Of a stretch of 35,884 nucleotides of DNA, positions 16,334 through 25,656 are shown in pieces (positions within the stretch are counted from its first letter, which is position 1; every line of letters begins with the position of its first letter). The stretch is from positions 1-35,884 of the forward strand of contig LBTY01000009.1 in the NCBI GenBank assembly GCA_000992305.1, written 5' to 3'. The stretch comes from a candidate division TM6 bacterium GW2011_GWF2_38_10 (GTDB lineage: Bacteria; Babelota; Babeliae; Babelales; RVW-14). Below the pieces are notes generated by a model. That model did no database searches and had not been told where the DNA came from. It saw only the letters and a program-made list of their open reading frames with translations. The translations under genes were made by a program, and so were the position numbers.

Positions 16334-17230
16334 ATGGGGTTTTTTAAAACATATATGAATAGACCAAAGCAAAAAACAGTTGCTCGTGAGGTAGTGTTTA
16401 CCGGGATAGGGGTTCACTCGGGTTCTTGTGCACGTGTTGTGGTACAGCCTAATATTGACAAAACTGGTATTGTTTTTCATCACAAGGATTATCCAGGTGA
16501 TGATATTGTGATTGGTAAGGTTATTCCAGAGCTTGCTATGCATGCAACGGTTGTAAAGGCCCGCTCGTGGTATTTGAGCACAATTGAGCATCTTATGGCG
16601 ACTTTCCATATGCTTGGAATTACGCAGGCACACGTTTATGTTGATGCGTTTGAAATTCCTATTCTTGATGGGAGTGCCCTTGGTTTTGTTCAAGGGTTTT
16701 TAGATGTTGGCTTATCAGTGTGTGAAGAAGATTTATTGTTTCTAACCCCACGGCAAACACTTTCATTTGCAGATGAACAGGGGCGATCGATAGAGATTGC
16801 GCCGTTTGATCGAGCGTCGCTTGGTGATGAGACTGCGATGTTGCATATTTCTTACGTGGCTGATTTTTCAAATCCTTTATTGGGGCGATCTTATTTTGAA
16901 GGTGGCTTAACGGCTTGTAGTTTTATAGATCACATAGCTCCTGCGCGGACATTTGGTTTTTTGGAGCAGCTGCCGATGTTGCGTTCTCATGGGCTTGCAC
17001 GTGGGGCGTCACTTGGCAATACTGTTGTGCTGAGCAATGAAGAGTTTCTTAATGATCGGCGCTTTGAGGATGAATGTGTTCGTCACAAAGTCTTAGATTT
17101 TTTGGGGGATGTGGCTTTGTTGGGTTATCCGCTTGCGGCAAGCGTGCGTGCGGTAAAGACGGGTCATAGTTTTAATAGAAGAGTAGTAGAGCATTTTCTA
17201 ACTACTCCTGATCAATGGGCGTTATTCTAA
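16334..17230 (+). CDS. lpxC: UDP-3-O-acyl-N-acetylglucosamine deacetylase
   Basis: 298 residues, near the usual 300. Catalyses the committed zinc-dependent deacetylation of lipid A synthesis. Zinc ligands and catalytic residues are present: E85/H86 (STIEHLMA), H251 and D255 (RHKVLDFLGD), and H278 (GHSFNRRVVEHF). ARTFGF and GASLGNTVVL are also typical. The first ATG (16334) follows a terminator T-tract and has no Shine-Dalgarno site; the second ATG (16355) would place the N terminus as in other LpxC proteins but also lacks a good site. Translation may be leaderless or weak. The 3' end overlaps the convergent DUF134 gene by 9 bp. Confidence 0.95.
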   Translation: MGFFKTYMNRPKQKTVAREVVFTGIGVHSGSCARVVVQPNIDKTGIVFHHKDYPGDDIVIGKVIPELAMHATVVKARSWYLSTIEHLMATFHMLGITQAHVYVDAFEIPILDGSALGFVQGFLDVGLSVCEEDLLFLTPRQTLSFADEQGRSIEIAPFDRASLGDETAMLHISYVADFSNPLLGRSYFEGGLTACSFIDHIAPARTFGFLEQLPMLRSHGLARGASLGNTVVLSNEEFLNDRRFEDECVRHKVLDFLGDVALLGYPLAASVRAVKTGHSFNRRVVEHFLTTPDQWALF

Positions 17231-17506
17231 CGTTTGTTCAATTTTAATTGCTTTACCCAAAATAAGTGCGGCGCCTACTTTTTGATGTGCTCGCTGAATA
17301 AGGCGTGCAAATGTTGGTTGTGAAATATTCATTGTTGCAGCGGCTTGTTTTTGGTCGTATTCTAAAACATCGTAAAGCCGAATTGCTTCAAATTCATCTG
17401 GCAAGATGGTTATTTCTTCAAGTAAACGCAGTGGGATGCCCTGCGGTTTAAAAAAAACAGCTTGTGGACACCCCTGCATTATTCTTGGCTTTTTTGGCCG
17501 GACCAT
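17222..17506 (-). CDS. DUF134 (UPF0251) predicted DNA-binding protein
   Basis: 94 residues, the typical length. N-terminal RPKKPRIM, then FKPQGIPLRLLEEITILPDEFEAIRL and a helix-turn-helix (QKQAAATMNISQPTFARLI) followed by HQKVGAALILGKAIKIE, all hallmarks of the family. DUF134 proteins are often found in anaerobes and archaea next to DUF5320 and NifX/NifB-like metal-cluster proteins, and are presumed regulators. Its ATG directly abuts the TAA of the upstream DUF5320 gene (TAAATG), so the two are translationally coupled. No NifX-like partner is in the window. Self-regulation through the palindrome at 17842-17855 is inference. Confidence 0.9.
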   Translation of the reverse strand: MVRPKKPRIMQGCPQAVFFKPQGIPLRLLEEITILPDEFEAIRLYDVLEYDQKQAAATMNISQPTFARLIQRAHQKVGAALILGKAIKIEQTLE

Positions 17507-17773
17507 TTATTTTAGATCCCTTTTTAAGCGAAGAATTTCTTCTTCAATGAGTTTCTTTTGGTCTTCAAGTGCTTCAAGTTGTGTTTGAGCGTTGGTGTTT
17601 GGCATTGGTGTAAGCATGCGACCTCTGCCGCGCCCACAGCCAAAACCTTGTCCTCGGCCACGCCCGCATCCTCTATTATTAAGGCGCATTTCTTGAGCAT
17701 ATTCGCAACGGCCTGCTCCTCGACCGGTCATTGGGCCTTGACCTTGAGGTCCTGTTCCATCAAATGCTGGCAT
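17507..17773 (-). CDS. DUF5320 glycine/arginine-rich small protein
   Basis: 88 residues. The N-terminal GTGPQGQGPMTGRGAGRCEY is the DUF5320 signature. A Gly/Arg/Cys-rich stretch (RGCGRGRGQGFGCGRGRGR) and a C-terminal coiled coil of about 25 residues (LEALEDQKKLIEEEILRLKR) follow. The three Cys residues could bind a metal or an iron-sulfur centre, but that is not established for the family. The start has AAGGA upstream of the ATG. It is the first gene of a two-gene operon with DUF134, driven by its own promoter downstream of rseP. Confidence 0.85.
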   Translation of the reverse strand: MPAFDGTGPQGQGPMTGRGAGRCEYAQEMRLNNRGCGRGRGQGFGCGRGRGRMLTPMPNTNAQTQLEALEDQKKLIEEEILRLKRDLK

Positions 17774-17841
17774 AATAATCCTTTCTATGCGTTAGGGTAT
17801 ATCATAAATGAATATTGTAACGATTAGTGTTATAATCATAG

Positions 17842-17855
17842 TGAATATATATTCA
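17842..17855. promoter_or_regulatory. Perfect 14-bp palindrome, candidate operator
   Basis: TGAATATATATTCA is its own reverse complement. It abuts the -10 box of the DUF5320-DUF134 promoter on the downstream side, a classic repressor position. Low base complexity makes it partly explicable by AT richness. Confidence 0.5.
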
Positions 17856-17884
17856 TAATATACCCCTGGGTCTAAAGATGTCAA
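17855..17884 (-). promoter_or_regulatory. Promoter of the DUF5320-DUF134 operon
   Basis: On the minus strand, a perfect TTGACA (17884-17879) and TATTAT (17860-17855) are separated by 18 bp, about 80 bp before the DUF5320 start. Confidence 0.75.
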
Positions 17885-17899
17885 GCCGTTATTTTTTTT

Positions 17900-19060
17900 T
17901 TATTTAAACAGATTTATAATGCTTTGCATCATGGATTTTATTGTATTTCCAAAGATGGTATTAATATCTCTAAAGGTAAGGTAGAGCATAAGACCAATGA
18001 GGAAAAACCATGATACAAGATTAATACTTAACTTGACAATTTCGGGGACTTGGCGGCGGATAATAAATTCAATTGTGACAAAAAGTAATTGTCCTCCATC
18101 GAGTGCTCCTATTGGTAAAAGGTTCATGATGGCAAGGCTAAGGCTTATAAGTCCAAGAAAGTGAAGCAGGGGAATAAAACCTTGTTTTGCTGTTGATGCG
18201 CCCTGAGAGAGAATCATAATCGGTCCGCCGGCGCCATCAAGATTTCTGTTTTTAAATAAATTGGCGAGAGATTGAGCAATAAGGGTTAAGATTGTTTTAG
18301 TATAGTCTAGTCCCGCTTTAAATGCGTATAAAAAGGGGCGTTGCGGAGCGCTAAATGCTGCGCCAATCATACCAATTTCATGCTCGCCTTCTTGTCGAGA
18401 CCCTAGCGTTACGGTGAGGGGTTGTGGTTCTTGTTTATTTCGTTTGATAAGAAGTGTGATTGGGGTGTTTGGATGTGCTTGAATTTCTTTGAGAATAACA
18501 GAATTAATTTCCTTGCTGAGTTGAACGGGGTCGGTAGATAGTGTTTGATTGTTGATGGCAAGAATGGCATCATTTTTTTGCAGCCCAGCGCGCTCGGCGG
18601 GGGAGTTTTGAACGATGGACATAATTGAAACGTTATGTTTGGGGGCCCTGTTATTTCCTACCATGAAAATAAGGCAAAAGGCAAGATAGGCAAATATAAT
18701 GTTAAAGAGGATTCCGCCTAGAAGAACAAATGCTTTTTGCCAGTAAGGTTTTTGATTAAAGGCGTTGGTGCTTGTATCCTGTGCGTGCTGTTGTTCACCT
18801 TGTCCAACTTCGGCTAATCCAGCGATTTCAACATAGCCACCAAGCGGGATTGCCGCAATGCGAAATCTTGTTTTACCGATTTGGCGCTGGTATAATTCTG
18901 GGCCAAACCCTATAGAAAATGTTGGGGTGTGAATGTTAAAGATTTTGCAAAAAATGAAATGGCCAAATTCATGAACAGCAATAAGCAGGCCAAATCCTAT
19001 CAATGAAAAGGCGAGCGGAAGTATCTTATTGATAAAAAGCGTTATTTGTGAAATTTCCAT
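17900..19060 (-). CDS. rseP: Site-2 zinc metalloprotease RseP
   Basis: 386 residues. Intramembrane protease that cuts anti-sigma factors or signal peptide remnants in the inner membrane. The HEFGH zinc motif is in the first TM helix (30-34). GFGPELYQRQIGKTRFRIAAIPLGGYVEIAG follows as in M50B enzymes (read as GFGPEL then IPLGGYV). There is a single PDZ domain (SPAERAGLQKNDAILAIN), and the third metal ligand sits in NLLPIGALDGGQLL near the C terminus. The E. coli enzyme has two PDZ domains; this shorter form has one. The ATG at 19060 is chosen for AAGGAA 9-13 bases upstream. An in-frame start at 19117 would add 19 basic residues without support. No dxr or bamA neighbour is present. Confidence 0.94.
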   Translation of the reverse strand: MEISQITLFINKILPLAFSLIGFGLLIAVHEFGHFIFCKIFNIHTPTFSIGFGPELYQRQIGKTRFRIAAIPLGGYVEIAGLAEVGQGEQQHAQDTSTNAFNQKPYWQKAFVLLGGILFNIIFAYLAFCLIFMVGNNRAPKHNVSIMSIVQNSPAERAGLQKNDAILAINNQTLSTDPVQLSKEINSVILKEIQAHPNTPITLLIKRNKQEPQPLTVTLGSRQEGEHEIGMIGAAFSAPQRPFLYAFKAGLDYTKTILTLIAQSLANLFKNRNLDGAGGPIMILSQGASTAKQGFIPLLHFLGLISLSLAIMNLLPIGALDGGQLLFVTIEFIIRRQVPEIVKLSINLVSWFFLIGLMLYLTFRDINTIFGNTIKSMMQSIINLFK

Positions 19061-19262
19061 AGTGTTATTCCTTTTGGTAAGGGGTGTTAGAGATTTTTTT
19101 TGTTGGACTTTTCTCATTACTTATACGATGCCAACAAATATAATTGCTAAGAGTATTTATAGTATGTCAGATTTTATTACAAAAAACTATGTGTTTGCAT
19201 TACCGCATTATATGCGCTATTGTACATAAACTGAAAAATGCTTGTAGGTGGTTATTTTTTAC

Positions 19263-19290
19263 TTGAAAAAAGTGAAAAAAAATATAGAAT
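19263..19290 (+). promoter_or_regulatory. Promoter of the str-S10-spc supercluster
   Basis: TTGAAA (19263-19268) and TAGAAT (19285-19290) are spaced 16 bp, about 220 bp before rpsL. The -10 box is the same TAGAAT as at pyrG and rplM. Confidence 0.65.
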
Positions 19291-19302
19291 TAGGCTGTCA
19301 CG

Positions 19303-19319
19303 GGTCACGAAAAGTGACC
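19303..19319 (+). promoter_or_regulatory. Hairpin in the rpsL leader
   Basis: GGTCAC-GAAAA-GTGACC forms a perfect 6-bp stem about 13 bases after the -10 box, at the very 5' end of the expected transcript. There is no T-tract, so a 5'-stabilising or regulatory hairpin is more likely than a terminator. Confidence 0.55.
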
Positions 19320-19509
19320 TTCTATTTTAGATAAGTTAAGCATATAGCGGCCTTAATTTGAGTGATGCCAAACCGAATGTACGATTTAGACGGCTTGTGA
19401 AGAGGTTTGCGGTTATGCATTTTTCTTGTATGGCCGATGAGTACGTGGAATTGAATAGGGTATAAAAGTTATCAGTTTAGTTGTTTATCAATTTGTAGGA
19501 TTGTAAGAT

Positions 19510-19890
19510 ATGCCAACGATAAATCAATTAGTGCGCTCTGGGCGTACACAGGTAAAGAATAGGACAAAATCACCAGCTTTGGTTTCTTGTCCATTCCGTC
19601 GCGGAACTTGTATTCGTGTGTCCACTATGACACCAAAAAAACCAAACTCAGCTATGCGTAAAGTTGCGCGTGTAAAGTTGACGACAGGAAAGGAAGTTAC
19701 TGCATATATTCCAGGTGAAGGCCATAATTTGCAGGAGCACTCAGTTGTTTTGATTCGTGGCGGTAGGGTAAAAGACTTGCCCGGCGTTCGTTATCATATT
19801 GTTCGCGGTGCGCTTGATGCTGCTGGCGTAACTGCAAGAAAACAAAGTCGTTCATTGTATGGTGCCAAGCGTGCCAAAAAAGCGCAATAA
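19510..19890 (+). CDS. rpsL: 30S ribosomal protein S12
   Basis: 126 residues. S12 lines the decoding centre. [47 protein letters not shown] and [15 protein letters not shown] are diagnostic. The lysines altered in streptomycin resistance elsewhere (K43 and K88) are unchanged. First gene of the cluster, with a GTAGGA site upstream. Confidence 0.99.
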   Translation: MPTINQLVRSGRTQVKNRTKSPALVSCPFRRGTCIRVSTMTPKKPNSAMRKVARVKLTTGKEVTAYIPGEGHNLQEHSVVLIRGGRVKDLPGVRYHIVRGALDAAGVTARKQSRSLYGAKRAKKAQ

Positions 19891-19904
19891 GAAGGAATTA
19901 GACG

Positions 19905-20387
19905 ATGCCTAGACGTAAAGTTGTTAGTTTTGCTCGAGATATCGGTGTTGATGCCCGATTTAACTCGTTTTTGGTTCAAAAGTTCATCAATGTTGTTATG
20001 GAGCGAGGTAAAAAAGATTGTGCCCGCCGCATTGTTTATGAAGCCTTTGATGTTTTGAGCAGTAAATGTAATGGAGATGATAAAAAAGCTTATGCGCTAT
20101 TTGAAAAGGCATTTGCTCAAATTAAGCCATTCGTAGAAGTTCGCTCTCGTCGTGTGGGTGGTGGTGTATACCAAATTCCTGCCGAAGTGAGACCAGAGCG
20201 TCAGTTATCCCTTGCGTTGCGTTGGCTTATTGAAGCCGCTTCAAAGCGTTCTGATAAAACCATGGGCCGTCGTTTGGCCAGTGAACTATTGGATGCTGTT
20301 GAAGGACACGGCAATGCAGTCAAAAAAAAGAATGATGTGCACAGAATGGCAGAAGCTAATAGAGCTTTCTCTCATTATGCCTGGTAA
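19905..20387 (+). CDS. rpsG: 30S ribosomal protein S7
   Basis: 160 residues, normal length. S7 nucleates assembly of the small-subunit head. Recognised from [61 protein letters not shown] and the C-terminal [13 protein letters not shown]. It lies 14 bp after rpsL and is followed by fusA after 14 bp. In enterobacteria S7 represses its operon by binding the rpsL-rpsG junction; here the junction is too short for that structure. Confidence 0.99.
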   Translation: MPRRKVVSFARDIGVDARFNSFLVQKFINVVMERGKKDCARRIVYEAFDVLSSKCNGDDKKAYALFEKAFAQIKPFVEVRSRRVGGGVYQIPAEVRPERQLSLALRWLIEAASKRSDKTMGRRLASELLDAVEGHGNAVKKKNDVHRMAEANRAFSHYAW

Positions 20388-20401
20388 GTGGGGAGTGGTT
20401 A

Positions 20402-22471
20402 ATGAGTATTGAAAATTTACGTAAGTACAGAAATACTGGTATTATTGCGCATATTGATGCTGGTAAAACAACAACGTCAGAACGTATATTGTTTTATACT
20501 GGCGCATCACACAAAATAGGTGAGGTTCATGAAGGTGAAGCCATCATGGACTGGATGGAACAAGAGCAAGAGCGTGGTATTACTATTACTTCTGCAGCTA
20601 CAACATGCTTTTGGAAGGGGCATCAAATTAACGTTATTGATACACCAGGTCACGTTGACTTTACCATCGAAGTAGAGCGTTCATTGCGCGTGCTTGACGG
20701 TGCTGTCGTTGTGTTCTGTGGTGTTGGTGGCGTTCAGCCTCAGTCTGAAACGGTGTGGCGTCAAGCTGATCGTTACAAAGTTCCACGCATGGCTTTTGTT
20801 AATAAGCTTGATCGTATTGGTGCTGATTATTTTGCAGTCGTTGCAGAAATCGATGAAAAACTGCACGGTAATGCGCTGGCTATGCAAATTCCTGTTGGGC
20901 AATCTGAAGAATTCAAGGCTATCATTGATGTTTTGTCGCGTAAAATGATTACGTTTGACGAAGCTTCTCAAGGTACGGTCATGAATTATGAGGATGTGCC
21001 GGCGGAATATCAAGATCAACTTGATAAGGCATATGAGCGTATTGTTGAGCGTGCTTGTGATTTTGATGATGAGCTTGCGGAAAAATATCTCGACGGAAAA
21101 GAAATTTCGGTTGAAGAAGTAAAAAAAGCATTGCGTAAAGGCGTTTTAAGTTTAGGTGTAACCCCTGTATTTTGTGGGTCAGCATTTAAAAATAAAGGCG
21201 TCCAATTAATGCTTGATGGTATTGTTGAATATCTTCCTTCTCCGTTAGATGTTCCTGCTATTGTTGGTGTTAATCCAAATACACAAGTTGAAGATAAACG
21301 TGAAACAGATCCTGCGGGACCATTTTGTGCGTTGGCATTTAAAATTGCTGTTGACCCTTTTGTTGGCTCGGTAACTTTTGTTCGCGTATATTCAGGTAAG
21401 CTTGATGCTGGTTCTTATGTGTATAATGCGACTAAGGGCAAAAAAGAACGCGTTAGCCGTTTGCTTCGTATGCATTCCAATAAGCGAGAAGAAATTAAGT
21501 CAGTTGCTGCTGGTGACGTGTGTGCCGTTGTTGGATTGAAAGATGTAATGACCGGTGATACGCTTACCGACGAAAATACTCCAATTATTCTTGAATCTAT
21601 TAATTGTCCTGAACCAGTTATCAGTATGGCTATTGAGCCAAAAGGTAAAGGCGATTATGAGAAAATGGTAAATGCATTGCGTAAGTTAATGCAAGAAGAT
21701 CCTTCGTTTAAATTTACTTATGATAGTGAAACGAATCAAACGATTATAAGAGGAATGGGTGAATTGCACCTTGAAATTATCGTTGATCGTATGCTTCGTG
21801 AATATAAGGTTGAATCAAATGTGGGTGCTGCTCAGGTTGCCTATAAAGAAACAATCCAGCGTGAAATTCAAACCGAAGGTAAATATATTCGTCAATCTGG
21901 TGGCCGTGGTCAATACGGACATGTTTGGCTTAAAATTGAACCGCTTGAACGTGGTAAAGGTTTTGAGTTTGAAAATAAGATTGTTGGTGGATCTATTCCA
22001 AAAGAATATATTCCTGGCATCGAAAAGGGTATTGCCGAAGCTCTAAATTCAGGGGTATTGGCAGGGTATCCAGTTGTTGACGTTAAAGCAACGGTTTTTG
22101 ATGGTTCTTATCACGATGTTGACTCGTCTGAACTAGCATTTACCATTGCAGCGTCTATGGCATTTAAAGATGGATGCTCTAAAGCATCTCCTGTTATTCT
22201 TGAGCCTATTATGAAGGTTGAAGTATATACACCAGAAGAAAATATGGGTGACGTTATGGGTGATTTAAACTCACGTCGTGGCCGTATTTCTGGTATGGAG
22301 ATGAAAAAAGGCGTACAAGTTATTGACGCTGAGGTTCCGCTTGCAGAAATGTTTGGTTATTCAACAGGGTTGCGTTCATTAACCAAGGGTCGAGCAAGTT
22401 ATTCCATGGAATTTTTAACATATCGTGAAGTTCCTAAAAATATTCAAGATCAAATAGTAAGTAAAAAATAA
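20402..22471 (+). CDS. fusA: Elongation factor G
   Basis: 689 residues. GTPase that drives translocation and, with RRF, ribosome recycling. G-motifs are intact: AHIDAGKTT (16-24), DTPGH (80-84) and NKLD (134-137). Domain II, the III-V folds, the conserved [13 protein letters not shown] and [19 protein letters not shown] near the C terminus are all present. Ribosome site GGGGAG. Standard position between rpsG and tuf. Confidence 0.99.
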   Translation: MSIENLRKYRNTGIIAHIDAGKTTTSERILFYTGASHKIGEVHEGEAIMDWMEQEQERGITITSAATTCFWKGHQINVIDTPGHVDFTIEVERSLRVLDGAVVVFCGVGGVQPQSETVWRQADRYKVPRMAFVNKLDRIGADYFAVVAEIDEKLHGNALAMQIPVGQSEEFKAIIDVLSRKMITFDEASQGTVMNYEDVPAEYQDQLDKAYERIVERACDFDDELAEKYLDGKEISVEEVKKALRKGVLSLGVTPVFCGSAFKNKGVQLMLDGIVEYLPSPLDVPAIVGVNPNTQVEDKRETDPAGPFCALAFKIAVDPFVGSVTFVRVYSGKLDAGSYVYNATKGKKERVSRLLRMHSNKREEIKSVAAGDVCAVVGLKDVMTGDTLTDENTPIILESINCPEPVISMAIEPKGKGDYEKMVNALRKLMQEDPSFKFTYDSETNQTIIRGMGELHLEIIVDRMLREYKVESNVGAAQVAYKETIQREIQTEGKYIRQSGGRGQYGHVWLKIEPLERGKGFEFENKIVGGSIPKEYIPGIEKGIAEALNSGVLAGYPVVDVKATVFDGSYHDVDSSELAFTIAASMAFKDGCSKASPVILEPIMKVEVYTPEENMGDVMGDLNSRRGRISGMEMKKGVQVIDAEVPLAEMFGYSTGLRSLTKGRASYSMEFLTYREVPKNIQDQIVSKK

Positions 22472-22506
22472 TTGTTATAGGTTTTTTAGCGCCTAGAGGA
22501 GTTAAA

Positions 22507-23697
22507 ATGGCAAAGGGTGTATACGAAAGAAAGAAGCCCCACGTTAATATAGGTACGATTGGGCACGTTGACCATGGTAAAACCACGTTGACTGCTGCTA
22601 TCACCAAAGTATTAGCAGAAAAAGGTATGGCAGACTTTAAGGCATATGATCAAATCGATAAATCGCCTGAAGAACGTGCCCGTGGTATTACTATTGCAGC
22701 TACTCACGTTGAGTATGAAACAGATAAGCGTCACTATGCACACGTTGACTGTCCAGGTCACGCCGACTATATTAAAAACATGATCACTGGTGCTGCTCAG
22801 ATGGACGGATCAATATTGGTTGTGTCCGCTGCAGATGGACCAATGCCTCAAACCCGTGAACACATTCTTCTTGCTCGCCAAGTTGGTGTTCCTGCAATCG
22901 TTGTTTTCTTGAACAAGGTTGATATGGTTGATGACGCAGATATGGTTGACTTGGTTGAAGAAGAAGTACGTGAATTGTTGACCAAGTACAGTTTCCCAGG
23001 TGACAAAACTCCAATCATTCGTGGATCTGCTCTCAAGGCTCTTGAGGGTGATCAAAGCGAAATTGGTGCTCCAGCTATTTTGAAGTTGATGGAAGCTGTT
23101 GATGCATATGTTCCTCAACCAGAACGTGATACCGATAAGCCATTCTTGATGCCTGTCGAAGACGTATTCTCAATTTCAGGTCGTGGAACAGTGGTAACTG
23201 GCCGTATTGAACGTGGTATGGTTAAAGTTGGTGCTGAAATTGAAATTGTTGGTTTTGCGGACACAACAAAAACAACGGTTACCGGCGTTGAAATGTTCAA
23301 TAAGGAAATGAAAGAAGGTTTTGCTGGTGATAACGTTGGCTTGTTGCTTCGTGGTACCAAAAAAGACGAAGTTGAGCGTGGACAAGTTATTGCTGCACCT
23401 GGTTCAATCACTCCTCATAAGAAATTTAAAGCTCAAATATTTGTGCTTTCTAAAGAAGAAGGTGGTCGTCATAGCCCATTCTTCTCTGGTTATCGTCCAC
23501 AATTTTATTTTAGAACAACTGACGTTACCGGTATCGTAACACTTCCTGCGGGTCGTGAAATGGTAATGCCTGGTGATAACGTTGAAGTTATCGTAGAATT
23601 GATTAGCAAAATTGCTATGGATAAAGAATTGAAGTTCGCAGTCCGTGAGGGCGGCAGAACTATCGGTGCCGGTGTTGTTACAGAAATTATAGAGTAA
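22507..23697 (+). CDS. tuf: Elongation factor Tu
   Basis: 396 residues. GTPase that delivers aminoacyl-tRNA to the ribosome. GHVDHGKTT (19-27), [13 protein letters not shown] (effector region, 59-71), DCPGH (81-85) and NKVD (136-139) are intact, as is the C-terminal domain ending [14 protein letters not shown]. It has one of the strongest ribosome sites in the window (AGGAG) and visibly different, more biased codon use (for example GTT-GAC, GGT-GCT), as expected for a very highly expressed gene. No second copy is seen here. Confidence 0.99.
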   Translation: MAKGVYERKKPHVNIGTIGHVDHGKTTLTAAITKVLAEKGMADFKAYDQIDKSPEERARGITIAATHVEYETDKRHYAHVDCPGHADYIKNMITGAAQMDGSILVVSAADGPMPQTREHILLARQVGVPAIVVFLNKVDMVDDADMVDLVEEEVRELLTKYSFPGDKTPIIRGSALKALEGDQSEIGAPAILKLMEAVDAYVPQPERDTDKPFLMPVEDVFSISGRGTVVTGRIERGMVKVGAEIEIVGFADTTKTTVTGVEMFNKEMKEGFAGDNVGLLLRGTKKDEVERGQVIAAPGSITPHKKFKAQIFVLSKEEGGRHSPFFSGYRPQFYFRTTDVTGIVTLPAGREMVMPGDNVEVIVELISKIAMDKELKFAVREGGRTIGAGVVTEIIE

Positions 23698-23719
23698 TTT
23701 AAGACGAGATTGTAGCGAA

Positions 23720-24025
23720 ATGAAAAAACATAAGATACGTTTAACGTTAAAATCCTACGATCATCAGCTTTTGGATAATGCCATTAAGCAAATTGTCTTG
23801 ACGGTAAAAAGAACGGGCTCCCAGGTTTTGGGCCCCGTTCCTCTTCCCAACAAAAAAAGAATTTATACTGTTTTAAGATCTCCTCATATTGATAAGAAGT
23901 CTCGTGAACAGTTTGAATTAACTACGCATAAGCGTATATTAGATATTGTTGCGCCGTCAGAACAGACAATGGATGCATTAATGAGATTAAACATTTCTGC
24001 TGGTGTTGATGTTGAGATTAAGTAA
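23720..24025 (+). CDS. rpsJ: 30S ribosomal protein S10
   Basis: 101 residues. S10 belongs to the head of the small subunit and is also the NusE transcription factor. [42 protein letters not shown] and HKRILDIV are diagnostic. It starts only 22 bp after tuf with no terminator or promoter in between, so the str and S10 operons are joined. Confidence 0.99.
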   Translation: MKKHKIRLTLKSYDHQLLDNAIKQIVLTVKRTGSQVLGPVPLPNKKRIYTVLRSPHIDKKSREQFELTTHKRILDIVAPSEQTMDALMRLNISAGVDVEIK

Positions 24026-24050
24026 TATTACCGGATAAGATGAGGCTTCT

Positions 24051-24680
24051 ATGTTAAGTGGTGTCCTAGGTAAAAAACTAGGAATGGCGCAAATTTTTAG
24101 TCCAGACGGGAAAGTAATTCCTGTCACTGTAGTGGACGTGGGTACGTGGTATGTAACCCAAATTAAGACGCCAGAAAAAGATGGTTACAGTGCAATACAA
24201 ATCGGGTTGCCTCGCAAGCGCTACCAAGGGAGTGCATTCTCTCCTGAGTGGCTCAAAAAGAAAAGTGATTTCTTTTTGCATATAAAAGAGGTTAAATCTG
24301 TTGATCAAAGTCATGCTTTTGAGCTTGGACAGCAAATTACACTTGAAAATGTAGCATTACAAGAAGGTGAATATGTTGCTGTTACAGGAACAAGTACAGG
24401 TATTGGCTTTCAGGGTAGTGTAAAGCGTTGGGGTTTTGCAGGCGGACCAAAAACTCACGGTTCTAAATTGCATCGACGTCCAGGTTCAAGTGGTTTTTTG
24501 CGTAGACAGGGTGAGATTATGAAAGGAAAGAAATTTCCTGGCCACTGTGGACATGATCAAGTTACGGTAAGTGGCTTGAATGTTGCAAAGATTGATAAGA
24601 ATGCTGGTTGTTTGTTTATCAAGGGTGCTCTTCCTGGCAAAAAAGATTCTTTAGTGATTATTCGCAAGCAGGGAGTATAA
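24051..24680 (+). CDS. rplC: 50S ribosomal protein L3
   Basis: 209 residues. L3 helps form the peptidyl-transferase region. Recognised from GVLGKKLGMAQIF, the loop SVKRWGFAGGPKTHGSKLHR and RPGSSGFLRRQGEIMKGKKFPGH read in parts, and the C-terminal IKGALPGKKDSLVII. Ribosome site GAGG upstream of the ATG. rplD starts 3 bp after its stop. Confidence 0.99.
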   Translation: MLSGVLGKKLGMAQIFSPDGKVIPVTVVDVGTWYVTQIKTPEKDGYSAIQIGLPRKRYQGSAFSPEWLKKKSDFFLHIKEVKSVDQSHAFELGQQITLENVALQEGEYVAVTGTSTGIGFQGSVKRWGFAGGPKTHGSKLHRRPGSSGFLRRQGEIMKGKKFPGHCGHDQVTVSGLNVAKIDKNAGCLFIKGALPGKKDSLVIIRKQGV

Positions 24681-24683
24681 CGT

Positions 24684-25322
24684 ATGTCACAAATACAAAT
24701 GTTTAATGCACAAGGACAATTGCAAGGAAATATTGCGCTTGATCTTGATTTAACAAGAAAAACAGAGAATCAAGTTGCATTTGCTCGTGCAATCAGAGCT
24801 TTATTGCAAAATTGGCGTCAAGGTACGGTTGGATGCAAAAGTCGTGGACAAGTTGCATTTGCAAATCGTAAGCCATGGAAGCAAAAAGGTACTGGCCGCG
24901 CTCGTGTGAGTTCTTTGCGTTCTCCGTTGTGGAGAAAAGGTGGTGTTACGTTTGGACCTCAAGCACGTGTTCGTAAATTATCAGTGAATGATAAAGAGCG
25001 TACACAGGTTCTTAATAACATATTTTTCTCTTTATTTGATAAAAATGCTATTCATTGTCTTGACTTTGGTGCCGATATTCAAACACCAAAAACAAAGACT
25101 GCTTATCAAATGATTAAGGGAATGGATCTTACAAAGCAAAAAGTTGTTTTATTTCTTCATTTTGATGATATGGCAAATTTTGCTACTTTTAGAAATATTC
25201 CTAATATCAACATTTTATCATTTGATCAGCCGAATGCATATGATTTGAGTAATGGTGATTGTTGGGTCTTTTTGAAAAAAGATCTCGAACTTTTTAAAGA
25301 GATGATTTTGCAATGGAACTAA
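24684..25322 (+). CDS. rplD: 50S ribosomal protein L4
   Basis: 212 residues. L4 extends a loop into the exit tunnel and in some bacteria represses the S10 operon. The loop region [20 protein letters not shown] read as [10 protein letters not shown], then [19 protein letters not shown] and [10 protein letters not shown], is typical. The usual KTKGRGEV sequence is changed to CKSRGQVA. It overlaps the next gene, rplW, by 10 bp, suggesting coupled translation. Confidence 0.98.
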   Translation: MSQIQMFNAQGQLQGNIALDLDLTRKTENQVAFARAIRALLQNWRQGTVGCKSRGQVAFANRKPWKQKGTGRARVSSLRSPLWRKGGVTFGPQARVRKLSVNDKERTQVLNNIFFSLFDKNAIHCLDFGADIQTPKTKTAYQMIKGMDLTKQKVVLFLHFDDMANFATFRNIPNINILSFDQPNAYDLSNGDCWVFLKKDLELFKEMILQWN

Positions 25323-25654
25323 ACATTTATGATATTATAAAACGGCCGGTGATAACCAGCAAAAGCATTGAACTCTATAAAAAGCTAGGAAAAATAACAC
25401 TTGAAGTTCATACTTCAGCAAACAAAACAATGATTAAAGATGCTGTAGAAAAAATATGGGCTGTAAAAGTTGCAGGTGTTGGTGTTGTTAATTTAGAGGG
25501 AAAAGTCAAAACGTTTGCGCGTCGCGATTTTAAATCTTCTGATCGCAAAAAAGCCATCATCACACTTAAGCAAGGATATAAGATTGAAATTCCTGGCATG
25601 TTAGAAACAATGGGTGCTGTTGAATCTGCTGGTGTGGAAAAAGAGGATAATTAA
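25313..25654 (+). CDS. rplW: 50S ribosomal protein L23
   Basis: 113 residues. L23 sits at the tunnel exit and docks SRP and trigger factor. Recognised from [17 protein letters not shown], the [20 protein letters not shown] segment and GYKIEIPGM. The ATG lies inside the end of rplD, with GAG about 10 bases upstream. The C terminus (about 15 residues after EIPGM) is slightly longer than usual. Confidence 0.98.
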   Translation: MELNIYDIIKRPVITSKSIELYKKLGKITLEVHTSANKTMIKDAVEKIWAVKVAGVGVVNLEGKVKTFARRDFKSSDRKKAIITLKQGYKIEIPGMLETMGAVESAGVEKEDN

Positions 25655-25656
25655 TT

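Larger units (their letters stand above)
19061..19509. other. 449-bp divergent intergenic region and rpsL leader
   Basis: Separates rseP (minus) from the ribosomal supercluster (plus). It contains the rpsL promoter, a perfect hairpin at 19303-19319 and about 200 bp of leader sequence without a convincing open frame. The left half should contain the rseP promoter, which I cannot place with confidence. Confidence 0.6.

Noticed and set aside
19303..19319. Hairpin as an intrinsic terminator
   Set aside because: No T-tract follows it, and it lies at the expected 5' end of the transcript.
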